Shown here: in pieces, positions 35,217-44,251 of the stretch | Numbering within the stretch: position 1 is the stretch's first letter | Layout: each line of letters starts with the position of its first letter | Source of the DNA: Microbacterium sp. LCT-H2 | GTDB lineage: Bacteria; Actinomycetota; Actinomycetes; Actinomycetales; Microbacteriaceae | Length of the DNA: 64,000 bases | Assembly: GCF_001866135.1 (NCBI RefSeq) | Contig: NZ_MODW01000006.1 | Span: 101,226 to 165,225 of the forward strand | Reading direction: 5' to 3' | Position numbers and translations under genes: made by a program | Notes under the pieces: generated by a model | Databases searched by the model: none | What the model was told of the DNA's origin: nothing | The model's input: the letters and a program-made list of their open reading frames with translations, nothing else

Positions 35217-35603
35217 ATGGCAAGAGTCAAGCGGGCGGTCAACGCCCACAAGAAGCGTCGGGTCATCCTCGAGCGCGCCTCCGGCTACCGCGGTCAGCGT
35301 TCGCGCCTCTACCGGAAGGCCAAGGAGCAGGTCATCCACTCCCTGGTCTACTCGTACCGGGACCGCCGCAAGCGCAAGGGCGACTTCCGTCGTCTGTGGA
35401 TCCAGCGCATCAACGCTGCGGCCCGCCAGAACGGCATGACGTACAACCGCTTCATCCAGGGGCTGGGCCTCGCGGGTGTCACGGTCGACCGTCGCATGCT
35501 CGCCGACCTCGCGGTGAACGACGCCGCGACGTTCACGACGCTGGTCGAGACGGCGAAGAAGGCTCTGCCCTCCGACGTCAACGCGCCGAAGTCGGCCGCG
35601 TAA
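35217..35603 (+). CDS. rplT: Ribosomal protein bL20
   Basis: 128-aa large-subunit assembly protein: [39 protein letters not shown], ending in a C-terminal globular part ([23 protein letters not shown]). Full length. In other bacteria L20 binds its own mRNA for autoregulation; the infC leader here could serve that, which is inferred. A terminator follows immediately. Confidence 0.98.
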   Translation: MARVKRAVNAHKKRRVILERASGYRGQRSRLYRKAKEQVIHSLVYSYRDRRKRKGDFRRLWIQRINAAARQNGMTYNRFIQGLGLAGVTVDRRMLADLAVNDAATFTTLVETAKKALPSDVNAPKSAA

Positions 35604-35616
35604 GCATCTCGCTTCC

Positions 35617-35650
35617 GAACGGGCGCTTTCCTCCGGGAAGGCGCCCGTTC
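35617..35650 (+). terminator. Terminator of infC-rpmI-rplT
   Basis: 15-bp stem, GAACGGGCGCTTTCC with GGAAGGCGCCCGTTC (one G-U pair), loop TCCG, starting 14 bases after the rplT stop. Confidence 0.85.
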
Positions 35651-35691
35651 CGCGTATCCGGGCGGCGTCGGGCTGACCGTAGACTGAGTTC

Positions 35692-36504
35692 GTGCTGGAG
35701 AACCCCCGTTCCCCCCGAGTCCGTGCCGTCGCCAAGCTGACCAAGCGCAGCGCGCGCACCGAGACCGGTCTTTTTCTGCTCGAAGGTCCGCAGTCCGTCC
35801 GTGAGGCGCTGACGTACCGTCCCGAAGCGATCGTCGAGCTGTTCGCGACCCCGCACGGGTGGGAGAAGCACGCGGACATCCGAGCCGTCGCCGCGGAGGC
35901 GGATGTCGACGTCGAGTACGTGAGCGAGGACGTCCTCCACGCGATGGCCGACACGGTGACCCCGCAGGGGCTCGTCGCGGTCGTCCGTCAGACGCCGACC
36001 TCGGTGCGGGACATCTTCGATGCGGCACCGCGTCTCGTCGCGATCTGCGAGGAGGTGCGCGACCCGGGCAACCTCGGCACCATCATCCGGGCCGCCGACG
36101 CCGCCGGCGCCGATGCCGTCGTGCTCACTGGTCGCACGGTCGATCCATACAACCCCAAGGTGGTGCGGGCGACGACCGGCTCGCTCTTCCACCTTCCGGT
36201 CTCGGTGGGCAGTGAGCTCGACGAGGTCGTCCGGCGTGCACACGATGCGGGCCTGCAGATCCTCGCGGCGGACGTGAAGGGGGATGACCTCCTCGCGGCA
36301 CGCGCCGACGGCGTGCTCGGTGAGCCGACCGCCTGGCTGTTCGGCAACGAGGCGCGCGGGCTCGAGGACGAGGCGCTGACTCAGGCCGACCGTGTCCTCC
36401 GGTTGCCGATCTTCGGCCGCGCCGAATCGCTCAACCTGGCCACCGCGGCGAGTGTCTGCCTGTACGAGAGCGCGTTCGCCCAACGCGCGGCCTCCACCGG
36501 CTGA
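35692..36504 (+). CDS. TrmH/SpoU family RNA 2'-O-methyltransferase
   Basis: 270 aa. An N-terminal substrate-binding domain ([18 protein letters not shown]) precedes a SPOUT knot domain with the three motifs: [39 protein letters not shown] and [22 protein letters not shown]. It methylates a ribose 2'-OH of rRNA or tRNA; the target is unknown. GTG at 35692 follows TAGACT by 6 bases. In actinobacteria it commonly lies after rplT and before pheS; here a two-component system and a transporter are inserted before pheS. Confidence 0.92.
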   Translation: MLENPRSPRVRAVAKLTKRSARTETGLFLLEGPQSVREALTYRPEAIVELFATPHGWEKHADIRAVAAEADVDVEYVSEDVLHAMADTVTPQGLVAVVRQTPTSVRDIFDAAPRLVAICEEVRDPGNLGTIIRAADAAGADAVVLTGRTVDPYNPKVVRATTGSLFHLPVSVGSELDEVVRRAHDAGLQILAADVKGDDLLAARADGVLGEPTAWLFGNEARGLEDEALTQADRVLRLPIFGRAESLNLATAASVCLYESAFAQRAASTG

Positions 36505-36526
36505 CCGGCGAAGAACGGGACGCGGG

Positions 36527-37198
36527 ATGCAGATACTGATCGTCGAGGATGACGAGCGGGTGGCGGGGGCCTTGCAGGCCTTCCTCGCGCGCTCGGGCTA
36601 CGCCACCGTGCATGCGGCCGACGGGGCCGCGGCGCTGGAGCACCTCGATGCGGACACCGAGGTGGTGCTGCTGGATCTCGGGCTGCCCGACGTCGACGGG
36701 ATCGATCTGTGCCGCCGCATCCGCGGGCGCTCCGACGTCCCGATCGTGATCGTCACCGCGCGCAACCAGGTCGCCGAGCGGATCAAGGGGCTGCGCGCCG
36801 GTGCCGACGACTTCGTGGTGAAGCCCTATGACGTGCACGAGCTCCTGGCGCGGATCGAGGCAGTCACCCGGCGATCACGGCCGCTGCGCACGGAACCGGA
36901 CACCCGGGTGCTGCTGCATGACGGGGCGGTGCAGATCGACCTCGTCGCGCGGGAGGTGCAGGTCGGCGGGGTGCCGCTCGCGCTCACCCGCAAGGAGTTC
37001 GACATCGTGGGCGTGCTCGCGCGGTATCCGGGCGTCGCGGTGCCGAAGGAGCGCCTCATCCGCGAGGTCTGGAACACCGATTGGCGTGGCTTCGGCCACT
37101 CCCTCGAGGTGCACGTGGCCGCCATCCGGAAGAAGAGCGGCGATCGCGCGTTCATCGAGACCGTGCGTGGCGTCGGCTACCGGCTCGCGGGGTCCTGA
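36527..37198 (+). CDS. OmpR-family response regulator
   Basis: 223 aa: receiver domain with acidic pocket VEDD, phospho-acceptor D50 (VVLLDLGLPDVDG), Thr in IVTARN and Lys in DFVVKPYD; then a winged-helix DNA-binding domain (PLALTRKEFDIVGVLARYPGVAVPKERLIREVW ... VHVAAIRKKSGDRAFIETVRGVGYRL). Three bases separate it from its cognate kinase, followed by a TAXI lipoprotein. Target genes unknown; 11-bp direct repeats at 39547-39568 are a candidate site. Confidence 0.93.
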   Translation: MQILIVEDDERVAGALQAFLARSGYATVHAADGAAALEHLDADTEVVLLDLGLPDVDGIDLCRRIRGRSDVPIVIVTARNQVAERIKGLRAGADDFVVKPYDVHELLARIEAVTRRSRPLRTEPDTRVLLHDGAVQIDLVAREVQVGGVPLALTRKEFDIVGVLARYPGVAVPKERLIREVWNTDWRGFGHSLEVHVAAIRKKSGDRAFIETVRGVGYRLAGS

Positions 37199-37201
37199 CG
37201 C

Positions 37202-38575
37202 GTGCGCCGCCGCCTGACCGTCGTCTTCCTCGTGCCGTTGATCATCGTGCTCGTCGCACTCGGCGGCGTGACCGGGTGGAGCGCGGCACGCAGCGTCCAG
37301 CAGTCGTTCTACGCCGAGCAGCTCGGCGACCTCGGGTACTTCGCGACGAGCGCCCGACAGGCGCTGCGCTCCGGGAGTCCGGCGGTGATGGACGCCGAGG
37401 TCCGCCGCTTCCAAGAGGTCTACGGGATCGAGGTGACCGTGTTCGATCTCACCGGCAGCCCCTGGGCGGCCGGTGACCACGGAGACACGGTGCTGTCGGA
37501 GGAGGATGCGCAGCGGGTGCGGTTGGCGCTCTCCGGTCGCCGCGCCGAGCAACCGACGTCCTTCCCGTGGGTCGTGTCCGATGCGGCACTGGTGGAACCC
37601 GTGTTCGACGACGGGGATGTGATCGGCGCGGTGCTCGTCACGGGTGGCACGGACACGCCGCAGACGGTCATCCTGCGGCAGACGCTCGTGCTCGCTCTCA
37701 TCGTCGTGCTGCTCAGCGCGCTCGGCATCCTCCTGGTCGCGGGGCTCGCGCGCTGGGTGCTCTCGCCGGTGCGCCGTCTCGACGAGGCGATGGCGGCGAT
37801 CGAGCGGGGGGAGATGGACGCCCGGGTGGCCGAGGGGACCGGGCCGCCCGAGCTGCGGCGCATGACGCGGGTGTTCAACGGCATGGCCGACGAGATCGAG
37901 CGCGTCATGACCCGGCAGCAGGAGTTCGCGCTGAACGCCTCGCACGAGCTGCGGAATCCGCTCAACGCGCTGTTGCTGCGCGTCGAGCACCTCGCGACAG
38001 GGCTGGGGCACGAGTGGGACCACGACGTGGAGGAGACCAGGGAGGAGGGCCGGCGGATGACCCGCATCCTGGAGACGCTCCTCGGGCTCGCGCGCGGCGG
38101 TCGCACCGACTCCACCATGTCGGCGGTCGATCTCGCCGCCGTGGCCGCCCGCCGAGTCGAGGCATGGCAGGAGGTGGCCGCCCACCGGGCCATCGTGCTG
38201 CGCCGGACGGGGGAGCCGTCGGTCATGACGATCACCGACCGCACCATCGTCGAGAGTGCTCTCGACGCCGCGATCGACAACGCGGTGAAGTACTCGCCGG
38301 AGGGCTCGTCTATCGAGGTCGGTGCGCAGCGCGAGGGCGACGAATACCAGCTCACCGTGCGCGACCACGGTCCCGGGCTGTCGCCGGAGGACGCGTCGTC
38401 GGCGGCGGACCGCTTCTGGCGGAGCGCGGACAGCGGTGACATGCCGGGAACCGGGCTCGGGCTGGCGATCGCGACCGACCTCCTCGCGACGGTCGGGGGC
38501 GAGTTGAGGGTGTGCGGCGCCGACGGCGGCGGGCTCCTCGTGGCCCTCGTCCTCCCCGCGGAGGCGGCAGCGTGA
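37202..38575 (+). CDS. Sensor histidine kinase
   Basis: 457 aa: TM1 (about 5-27), a periplasmic-side sensor region of about 130 residues, TM2 (about 160-182), HAMP (VLSPVRRLDEAMAAIERGEMDARV), HisKA with H248 in NASHELRNPL, then HATPase with NAVKYSPEG, RDHGPGLSPED and PGTGLGLAIATDLL. GTG at 37202. The sensor region has no recognised ligand domain. GTGA overlap with the TAXI receptor gene suggests that the receptor supplies the signal. Confidence 0.93.
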   Translation: MRRRLTVVFLVPLIIVLVALGGVTGWSAARSVQQSFYAEQLGDLGYFATSARQALRSGSPAVMDAEVRRFQEVYGIEVTVFDLTGSPWAAGDHGDTVLSEEDAQRVRLALSGRRAEQPTSFPWVVSDAALVEPVFDDGDVIGAVLVTGGTDTPQTVILRQTLVLALIVVLLSALGILLVAGLARWVLSPVRRLDEAMAAIERGEMDARVAEGTGPPELRRMTRVFNGMADEIERVMTRQQEFALNASHELRNPLNALLLRVEHLATGLGHEWDHDVEETREEGRRMTRILETLLGLARGGRTDSTMSAVDLAAVAARRVEAWQEVAAHRAIVLRRTGEPSVMTITDRTIVESALDAAIDNAVKYSPEGSSIEVGAQREGDEYQLTVRDHGPGLSPEDASSAADRFWRSADSGDMPGTGLGLAIATDLLATVGGELRVCGADGGGLLVALVLPAEAAA

Positions 38576-39537
38576 GCCGGCGGGGGCGGCGCGTCGTCGC
38601 CGGGATGCTCGCGCTCGTGACGGCGGCGGTCGCGGTGAGCGCGTGCAGTCCGCGTTCCGAGGACTGGACGGAGACCGCCGCCGTGCTCGCCGCGGGCAGC
38701 CCCACCGGTGTCTACCACGACTACGGCAGCCACCTCGCGACAGAGCTGTCGCGTGGGCTCGACGTCGACCTCACGGCGGAGGTGACGGCGGGATCGGTGG
38801 ACAACCTGCTGCGCGTGAGCGCGGGGGAGGCGCTCCTCGGCTTCGCGCAGGGCGACGCGGCTGCCGATGCCGTGGCGGGGACGGGAGCGTTCACCGAGCC
38901 GCTGGACGTGCAGGCGGTCGCCCGTCTCTACGACGAGTACCTGCAGATCGTCGTGCGGGACGACTCGGCCGTCGAAGACCTCGCGGACCTCTCCGGACGG
39001 ACGATCTCTCTCGGGGCCGAGAACTCGGGGGTGAACGTGATCGCCACCCGCGTGCTCCACGCGGCCGGCGTCGCGGCCGACGTGATCGACGATCCGCAGC
39101 TCGACCTCGGCGGGTCGATCGCCGCGATGGAGCGCGGCGAGATCGACGGCTTCTTCTGGGTGGGAGGGCTGCCGACGCCCGGCATCGCGGACCTCGCGGA
39201 GACCATCGACGTGCGCCTGCTCCCGGTCGAGCAGGACTGGGTGAACGCGGTCAACGAGCGCTACTCGCATGCGTATCGACCCGCCGATGTGCCCGCAGGC
39301 ACCTACGGCCTCGATGCCGCGGTGACGACGTTGGCGGTGCCGAACTACCTCGTCACCGCCGGCAGCACCCCGCCCGGCGTGGTGCATGACCTCGTCGCCG
39401 GCCTGTTCGCCGCGCGCACCACGCTGGCCGCCGACGTCCCGGCGGCGGCCCTGCTGGACCGACGATCTGCGATCTTCACCGGGCCGGTCCCCCTGCACCC
39501 GGGCGCGGAGCAGTACTACCGCGATCTGCGCCGGTGA
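38572..39537 (+). CDS. TAXI family TRAP-type solute-binding lipoprotein
   Basis: 321 aa with lipoprotein signal AVSAC (Cys25) and the TAXI fold: LAAGSPTGVYHDYGSHLATELSRG, EVTAGSVDNLLRVSAGEALLGFAQGDAA, AVARLYDEYLQIVV, LSGRTISLGAENSGVNVIATRVL and a domain swap back to VTTLAVPNYLVTA. TAXI proteins bind acidic ligands such as glutamate, oxoglutarate or dicarboxylates for TRAP transporters. No TRAP permease is present here, so it may act as a ligand sensor for the adjoining kinase. GTG start overlaps the kinase stop. Confidence 0.9.
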   Translation: MSRRGRRVVAGMLALVTAAVAVSACSPRSEDWTETAAVLAAGSPTGVYHDYGSHLATELSRGLDVDLTAEVTAGSVDNLLRVSAGEALLGFAQGDAAADAVAGTGAFTEPLDVQAVARLYDEYLQIVVRDDSAVEDLADLSGRTISLGAENSGVNVIATRVLHAAGVAADVIDDPQLDLGGSIAAMERGEIDGFFWVGGLPTPGIADLAETIDVRLLPVEQDWVNAVNERYSHAYRPADVPAGTYGLDAAVTTLAVPNYLVTAGSTPPGVVHDLVAGLFAARTTLAADVPAAALLDRRSAIFTGPVPLHPGAEQYYRDLRR

Positions 39538-39546
39538 CCTGCGCCC

Positions 39547-39568
39547 CTCAAGAAATCCTCAAGATCTC
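39547..39568 (+). repeat. Two 11-bp direct repeats, possible response-regulator site
   Basis: CTCAAGAAATC immediately followed by CTCAAGATCTC, 10 bases after the TAXI gene stop and in the long spacer before the glutamate-type transporter. An 11-base period (one helical turn) is typical of tandem sites for OmpR-type regulators. Confidence 0.4.
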
Positions 39569-39622
39569 TGACAGCCGTCGGCGCGCTCTGCCAGGGTGAG
39601 GTCGATCGCACACGATCGGACA

Positions 39623-39658
39623 CCTGCTGCCTGCTGTCGCTGGGAGCGTGGCAGCAGG
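39623..39658 (+). terminator. Possible terminator after the TAXI operon
   Basis: 9-bp perfect stem CCTGCTGCC/GGCAGCAGG with an 18-base loop containing a smaller stem, followed by a second GC stem CGGCCC/GGGCCG near 39668-39690. No T tract, as is common in high-GC actinobacteria. Confidence 0.45.
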
Positions 39659-39795
39659 GCGATCCCGCGGCCCGAGGGGGCGGGCCGTGGGGTGCCCTTG
39701 CGAAGATGCATTGGCCCCGCGATCAGGTGATTACGAACATGTAAACCTCACCGTGGTGCCTGGAACCGCGCGCATCGCGTGGCTAGTTTGGAGAA

Positions 39796-40545
39796 ATGAT
39801 GACCTCTGAAACCCCGCTCGTCGTCGTCGAGAACGTCCAGAAGCACTACGGCGAGTTCCAGGCGCTCAGCGACATCGACCTCACCGTCAACGCGGGGGAG
39901 GTCGTCGTCGTGATCGGCCCCTCCGGCTCGGGCAAGTCGACGCTCTGCCGCACGATCAACCGCCTGGAGACCATCACCAGCGGCTCGATCCGCATCGACG
40001 GCAAGGAGCTGCCCGCGGAGGGCAAGGCACTCGCGCACCTGCGCGCCGACGTCGGCATGGTCTTCCAGTCCTTCAACCTCTTCGCGCACCTCACGATCCT
40101 CGAGAACGTGACGCTCGGCCCGATCAAGGTCCGGGGACTCAAGAAGTCCGATGCTGAGGCCGAGGCGATGATGCTCCTCAAGCGCGTCGGCGTCGCCCAG
40201 CAGGCGAACAAGCTTCCCGCGCAGCTCTCCGGCGGCCAGCAGCAGCGCGTCGCGATCGCACGGGCCCTCGCCATGCAGCCGAAGGTGATGCTCTTCGACG
40301 AGCCCACGAGCGCCCTCGACCCGGAGATGATCAACGAGGTCCTCGACGTCATGGTCGAGCTCGCCCAGGAGGGCATGACGATGATCGTCGTCACCCACGA
40401 GATGGGCTTCGCCCGCAAGGCGGCCGATCGCGTCGTCTTCATGGCGGACGGTCGGATCGTCGAGGAGGCCAAGCCCGAGGAGTTCTTCACGAACCCGAAG
40501 AGCGACCGCGCCAAGGACTTCCTCTCGAAGCTCCTCACGCACTGA
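39796..40545 (+). CDS. gluA: Polar amino-acid ABC transporter ATPase, GluA type
   Basis: 249-aa ABC ATPase: Walker [25 protein letters not shown], signature [16 protein letters not shown], Walker [15 protein letters not shown] and switch His in [10 protein letters not shown]. It energises uptake by the two permeases downstream. Start ATG at 39796, with GGAGA just upstream and TAGTTT about 15 bases before. Order ATPase, binding protein, two permeases equals the gluABCD glutamate system of Corynebacterium; glutamate as substrate is inferred. Confidence 0.92.
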   Translation: MMTSETPLVVVENVQKHYGEFQALSDIDLTVNAGEVVVVIGPSGSGKSTLCRTINRLETITSGSIRIDGKELPAEGKALAHLRADVGMVFQSFNLFAHLTILENVTLGPIKVRGLKKSDAEAEAMMLLKRVGVAQQANKLPAQLSGGQQQRVAIARALAMQPKVMLFDEPTSALDPEMINEVLDVMVELAQEGMTMIVVTHEMGFARKAADRVVFMADGRIVEEAKPEEFFTNPKSDRAKDFLSKLLTH

Positions 40546-40591
40546 CTTCCCAGACCCAGCACCCACAGCACAGCACACGAAGGAGACGCAC

Positions 40592-41506
40592 ATGCGACGC
40601 ACACGGACACTGGCCGGATTCGGGATCGCCACGGTGGCGCTGCTCGCGCTCACGGCCTGCAACAGCGGCACGCCGTCGAGCACCGGCACCTCGGGGAGCG
40701 ACGAGGGCGACACCTCGAGCAGCACGCCCTGGACCGTCGAGGAGGACGTCACGATCGAGGGGAGCCCCACGTTCGACCGCATCTCCTCGTCGGGCACCGT
40801 CAAGGTGGGCGTCAAGGAGGACCAGCCCGGTCTCGGCTACCTCGACCCCGTGACCGGCGAGCGGACCGGCTTCGACGTCGACATCGCCCGCTGGATGGCG
40901 GCATCCCTCGGCGTCGACCCGGAGAAGATCGAGTTCCAGGCGATCGCCTCCGCGAACCGCGAGCAGGCCATCGTCAACGGTGACATCGACTACTACGTCG
41001 GCACCTACTCCATCACGGACAAGCGCAAAGAGCAGATCGCCTTCGCCGGTCCCTACTTCGTCACCGGCCAGGGCCTCCTCGTTGCCGCCGACAGCGACAT
41101 CGCGAGCGTCGACGACCTCGACTCCTCGACGACGGTCTGCTCGGCGACGGGTTCGACGCCGATCCAGAACATCAAGGAGAACTACCCCGAGGTGAAGACG
41201 AAGGAGTACGACACGTACTCCAAGTGCGTCGAGGACCTCAAGAATGGTCAGGTCGACGCGGTCACCACCGACGAGGCCATCCTCATCGGCTACGCCGCGC
41301 AGGACCCCGACAACCTCAAGGTCGTGGGCGAGCCGTTCAGCGAGGAGCGCTACGGCATCGGTGTGGCGAAGGGCGACGACGCGCTCGTCGAGTACTTCAA
41401 CACGCAGCTCACCGACGGTGGCGACATCTGGCAGCAGATCTTCGACAACAATCTCGGCGCCTCCGGTGTGAAGGCCGAGCAGCCCGAGGTCGACCCGGTC
41501 GGTTGA
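40592..41506 (+). CDS. gluB: Amino-acid ABC transporter binding lipoprotein, GluB type
   Basis: 304-aa lipoprotein (LTAC lipobox, Cys23), Ser/Thr/Gly/Glu linker, then a bacterial extracellular SBP family 3 domain: VKVGVKEDQPGLGYLDPVTGERTGFDVDIARWMAASLG, DYYVGTYSITDKRKEQIAFAGPYF and DAVTTDEAILIGYAA. A GGAG site precedes the ATG. A strong stem-loop after the stop separates it from the permease genes. Confidence 0.92.
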   Translation: MRRTRTLAGFGIATVALLALTACNSGTPSSTGTSGSDEGDTSSSTPWTVEEDVTIEGSPTFDRISSSGTVKVGVKEDQPGLGYLDPVTGERTGFDVDIARWMAASLGVDPEKIEFQAIASANREQAIVNGDIDYYVGTYSITDKRKEQIAFAGPYFVTGQGLLVAADSDIASVDDLDSSTTVCSATGSTPIQNIKENYPEVKTKEYDTYSKCVEDLKNGQVDAVTTDEAILIGYAAQDPDNLKVVGEPFSEERYGIGVAKGDDALVEYFNTQLTDGGDIWQQIFDNNLGASGVKAEQPEVDPVG

Positions 41507-41512
41507 TCTCCC

Positions 41513-41541
41513 GGGGGCGGCCGGTCCGACCGGCCGCCCCC
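41513..41541 (+). terminator. Intercistronic stem-loop between gluB and gluC
   Basis: 14-bp perfect arms GGGGGCGGCCGGTC/GACCGGCCGCCCCC with a one-base centre, 7 bases after the gluB stop. Likely attenuates read-through and stabilises the gluAB part, giving more binding protein than permease. Confidence 0.75.
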
Positions 41542-41590
41542 GTCCTCCTCGGCGTCGACCTGACGCGGAAACGAACCGAAAGGCACAGCA

Positions 41591-42238
41591 GTGGGAGTGA
41601 TCTCTGACCACCTCGACCTCTGGGGTGAAGCGCTGTGGGGAACCATCGCGCTGTTCCTCGGCGGTGGCCTCATCGCCGTGGTGCTCGGACTCATCGTCGG
41701 AGCGGCCCGCGTGTCCCCGGTCCCGATCGCGCGCGGCGTCGGCGCCGTGTACGTGAACTGGATCCGGAACACCCCGCTCACGCTGGTGATGTTCTTCTTC
41801 GCGTTCTGCCTTCCGATCCTGATGGGGGAGCGGGTCAACTCCCTGCTGCTGGCGACGATCGCGCTCGGCATCTACACCGCCACGTACGTCGCGGAGGCGA
41901 TCCGTGCCGGCATCAACACGGTGCCGGTCGGACAGGCGGAGGCGGCACGGGCCATCGGCCTCAACTTCGGCCAGGTCATGCGCTTCGTCGTGCTGCCCCA
42001 GGCGACGCGGTCCGTGGTCCCACCGCTCATGAGCGTGCTGATCGCCCTCATGAAGAACACCACGGTGGCCGCCGGCTTCTCGGTGGTCAACCTCGGCACG
42101 ATCCGGGCGGCACTCAGCGAGCGGGGCGAGAACGCCCTCGTCGTGCTGCTCTGGGTCATGGTCATCTTCGTCGTGCTCGTGCTGCTCCTGAGCTGGGTGC
42201 AGCGCGTACTCGAGAACAAGTGGAGGATCGCGCGATGA
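41591..42238 (+). CDS. gluC: Amino-acid ABC transporter permease, GluC type
   Basis: 215-aa His/Glu/Gln/Arg/opine-family permease with five hydrophobic segments; the EAA loop reads EAARAIGLNFGQVMRFVVLPQATRSVVPPL. GTG at 41591 (MGVISDHLDLWGEALWGT) is preceded by AAAGG. The stop overlaps the gluD ATG (ATGA). Confidence 0.91.
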   Translation: MGVISDHLDLWGEALWGTIALFLGGGLIAVVLGLIVGAARVSPVPIARGVGAVYVNWIRNTPLTLVMFFFAFCLPILMGERVNSLLLATIALGIYTATYVAEAIRAGINTVPVGQAEAARAIGLNFGQVMRFVVLPQATRSVVPPLMSVLIALMKNTTVAAGFSVVNLGTIRAALSERGENALVVLLWVMVIFVVLVLLLSWVQRVLENKWRIAR

Positions 42239-43161
42239 GTTCCGTCCTGTTCGACGTCCCGGGCCCCCGCGCGGTTGCCCGCAACCGGATCATCGGTGCC
42301 GTCACGATCCTGGTCGTGCTCGCCGTGCTCGGCTGGGTGGTCTGGCGCCTGTATGCCACCGGCCAGTTCTCCGCGGAGAAGTGGAACATCTTCACGTACT
42401 CGGCGGTCTGGGTGCGGTTCGGGGAGGGGCTGCTCAGCACGCTCTCCGCGTTCGCCGTCGCCGGTGTCGGCTCTCTGGTCCTCGGTTTCATCCTCGGCAT
42501 CGGCCGCCTCTCCGAGCACGTCTGGGTGCGTGAGCCGGTGCGGTGGATCATCGAGATCATGCGGGCGATCCCCGTCCTGATCCTCATGATGCTGCTGTAC
42601 TACGGCCTCCCCGTGATCGGCATCAGGATGCCCCCGTACTACGCGGTGGTCATCGCGCTCATCGTCTACAACGGCTCGGTGCTCGCGGAGGTGCTGCGCG
42701 CCGGGATCGAGTCGCTGCCGCGCGGACAGAAGGAGGCCGGTTACGCGATCGGTCTGCGCAAGACCGGGGTCATGTACTTCATCCTCATCCCGCAGGCCGT
42801 CCGGGCGATGATGCCCGTGATCATCGCGCAGCTCGTGGTGGCCCTGAAGGACACCGCGCTCGGCTTCATCATCACGTACAAGGAGCTGCTGTACGTCATC
42901 AACCAGATCGGCAACCAGGCGCCCTACGGGTCGCCGCTGATCCCCGCCGCGATCGTCGGCGGCTCGATGTACGTCGCGGTCTGTCTGGTGCTCTCCTACA
43001 TCGCCTACCGCATGCAGCGTCGGGCGAAGCGGTCGGCCAAGGCCGGGCCGGACGAGGCGGACCCTCGCCAGCACGACGGGGAGACGAACACGTCGCTCAT
43101 CGTGGCGCAGCGCGGGCTGGGCAAGTTCGACGCCAACAGCTCCGGCGCTTCCGGCCTCTGA
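42235..43161 (+). CDS. gluD: Amino-acid ABC transporter permease, GluD type
   Basis: 308-aa permease, larger than GluC. N-terminal TM, the periplasmic segment [21 protein letters not shown], then the core with [21 protein letters not shown] and EAA loop [30 protein letters not shown]. The C-terminal 50 residues are a polar cytoplasmic tail ([22 protein letters not shown]). ATGA overlap with gluC. Confidence 0.91.
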   Translation: MSSVLFDVPGPRAVARNRIIGAVTILVVLAVLGWVVWRLYATGQFSAEKWNIFTYSAVWVRFGEGLLSTLSAFAVAGVGSLVLGFILGIGRLSEHVWVREPVRWIIEIMRAIPVLILMMLLYYGLPVIGIRMPPYYAVVIALIVYNGSVLAEVLRAGIESLPRGQKEAGYAIGLRKTGVMYFILIPQAVRAMMPVIIAQLVVALKDTALGFIITYKELLYVINQIGNQAPYGSPLIPAAIVGGSMYVAVCLVLSYIAYRMQRRAKRSAKAGPDEADPRQHDGETNTSLIVAQRGLGKFDANSSGASGL

Positions 43162-43168
43162 GCCGCCA

Positions 43169-43196
43169 CCGGCGCGGGACGCCCGTCCCGCGCCGG
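43169..43196 (+). terminator. Terminator of the gluABCD operon
   Basis: 13-bp perfect stem CCGGCGCGGGACG/CGTCCCGCGCCGG, 2-base centre, 7 bases after the gluD stop. It abuts the TAGACT (43197-43202) -10 element of pheS. Confidence 0.85.
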
Positions 43197-43210
43197 TAGA
43201 CTCGACTCCC

Positions 43211-44251
43211 GTGTCAGAGTCTCCGGAAATCACCCCCGAAGCGGTCGAAGCCGCTGTCGCCGACGCCCTCGCGGCGATCGACGCGGCCGCCGACACCGCC
43301 GCGCTGAAAGCCGCCCGTGCGGCGCACGTCGCGGAGGGATCGCCGCTCGCGGTCCTGAACGCCTCGATGCGCCAGGTCGCCCCCGAGAACAAGGCCGCAT
43401 TCGGCAAGCTCGTCGGCCAGGGCCGCGGTCGTGTGAACCAGGCGCTCGCGGCGAAGGAGGCCGAGCTGGCCGCCGCCGAGGTCGCCGCGCGCCTGGAGGC
43501 CGAGCGCGTCGACATCACCGCCGTCCCGTCGCGGACGCGCGTCGGCGCCCGGCACCCGCTCGCTCTCCTGCAGGACCACGTCGAGGACATCTTCGTCGGC
43601 ATGGGGTGGGAGATCGCAGAGGGGCCGGAGCTCGAGCACGAGTGGTTCAACTTCGACGCCCTGAACTTCGACGTCGATCACCCCGCCCGCCAGGAGCAGG
43701 ACACCTTCTACGTCGACCCGACCTCGCGCCACCTCGTCATGCGGACGCACACGAGCCCGGTGCAGGTGCGGTCGATGCTGAACCGCGAGGTCCCCATCTA
43801 CGTGCTGTGCCCGGGCCGCGTGTACCGCACGGACGAGTTCGACGCCACGCACCTCCCGGTCTTCACGCAGTTCGAGGGACTGGTCGTCGACAAGGGCATC
43901 ACGATGGCGCACCTCAAGGGCACGCTCGACCACTTCGCGAAGCAGCTCTTCGGTCCGGAGGCCAAGACCCGCTTCCGCACGAACTACTTCCCCTTCACCG
44001 AGCCCTCCGCCGAGCTCGACCTGTGGCACCCGACCTTCAAGGGCGGCGCGCGCTGGATCGAGTGGGGCGGCTGCGGCATGGTCAACCCGAACGTGCTGCG
44101 CGCGGCCGGGATCGACCCGGAGGTGTACAGCGGCTTCGCGTTCGGCATGGGCATCGAGCGGGGCCTGATGTTCCGCAGCGATGTGCAGGACATGCGCGAC
44201 ATGGCCGAGGGCGACGTCCGTTTCAGCGAGCAGTACGGGATGGTGGTGTGA
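43211..44251 (+). CDS. pheS: Phenylalanyl-tRNA synthetase alpha subunit
   Basis: 346-aa class II synthetase catalytic subunit (alpha2-beta2 enzyme). N-terminal coiled region, then [38 protein letters not shown]; motif 2 [16 protein letters not shown] and motif 3 [18 protein letters not shown] at 43211 lies 8 bases after TAGACT, consistent with a leaderless message. The stop shares a base with the pheT ATG (TGATG). No T-box fits in the short upstream gap. Confidence 0.97.
   Translation: MSESPEITPEAVEAAVADALAAIDAAADTAALKAARAAHVAEGSPLAVLNASMRQVAPENKAAFGKLVGQGRGRVNQALAAKEAELAAAEVAARLEAERVDITAVPSRTRVGARHPLALLQDHVEDIFVGMGWEIAEGPELEHEWFNFDALNFDVDHPARQEQDTFYVDPTSRHLVMRTHTSPVQVRSMLNREVPIYVLCPGRVYRTDEFDATHLPVFTQFEGLVVDKGITMAHLKGTLDHFAKQLFGPEAKTRFRTNYFPFTEPSAELDLWHPTFKGGARWIEWGGCGMVNPNVLRAAGIDPEVYSGFAFGMGIERGLMFRSDVQDMRDMAEGDVRFSEQYGMVV

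Noticed and set aside
43203..43210. T-box riboswitch before pheS or tyrS
   Set aside because: The gaps upstream of both genes are under 55 bases and hold promoters or a terminator, leaving no room for a T-box.
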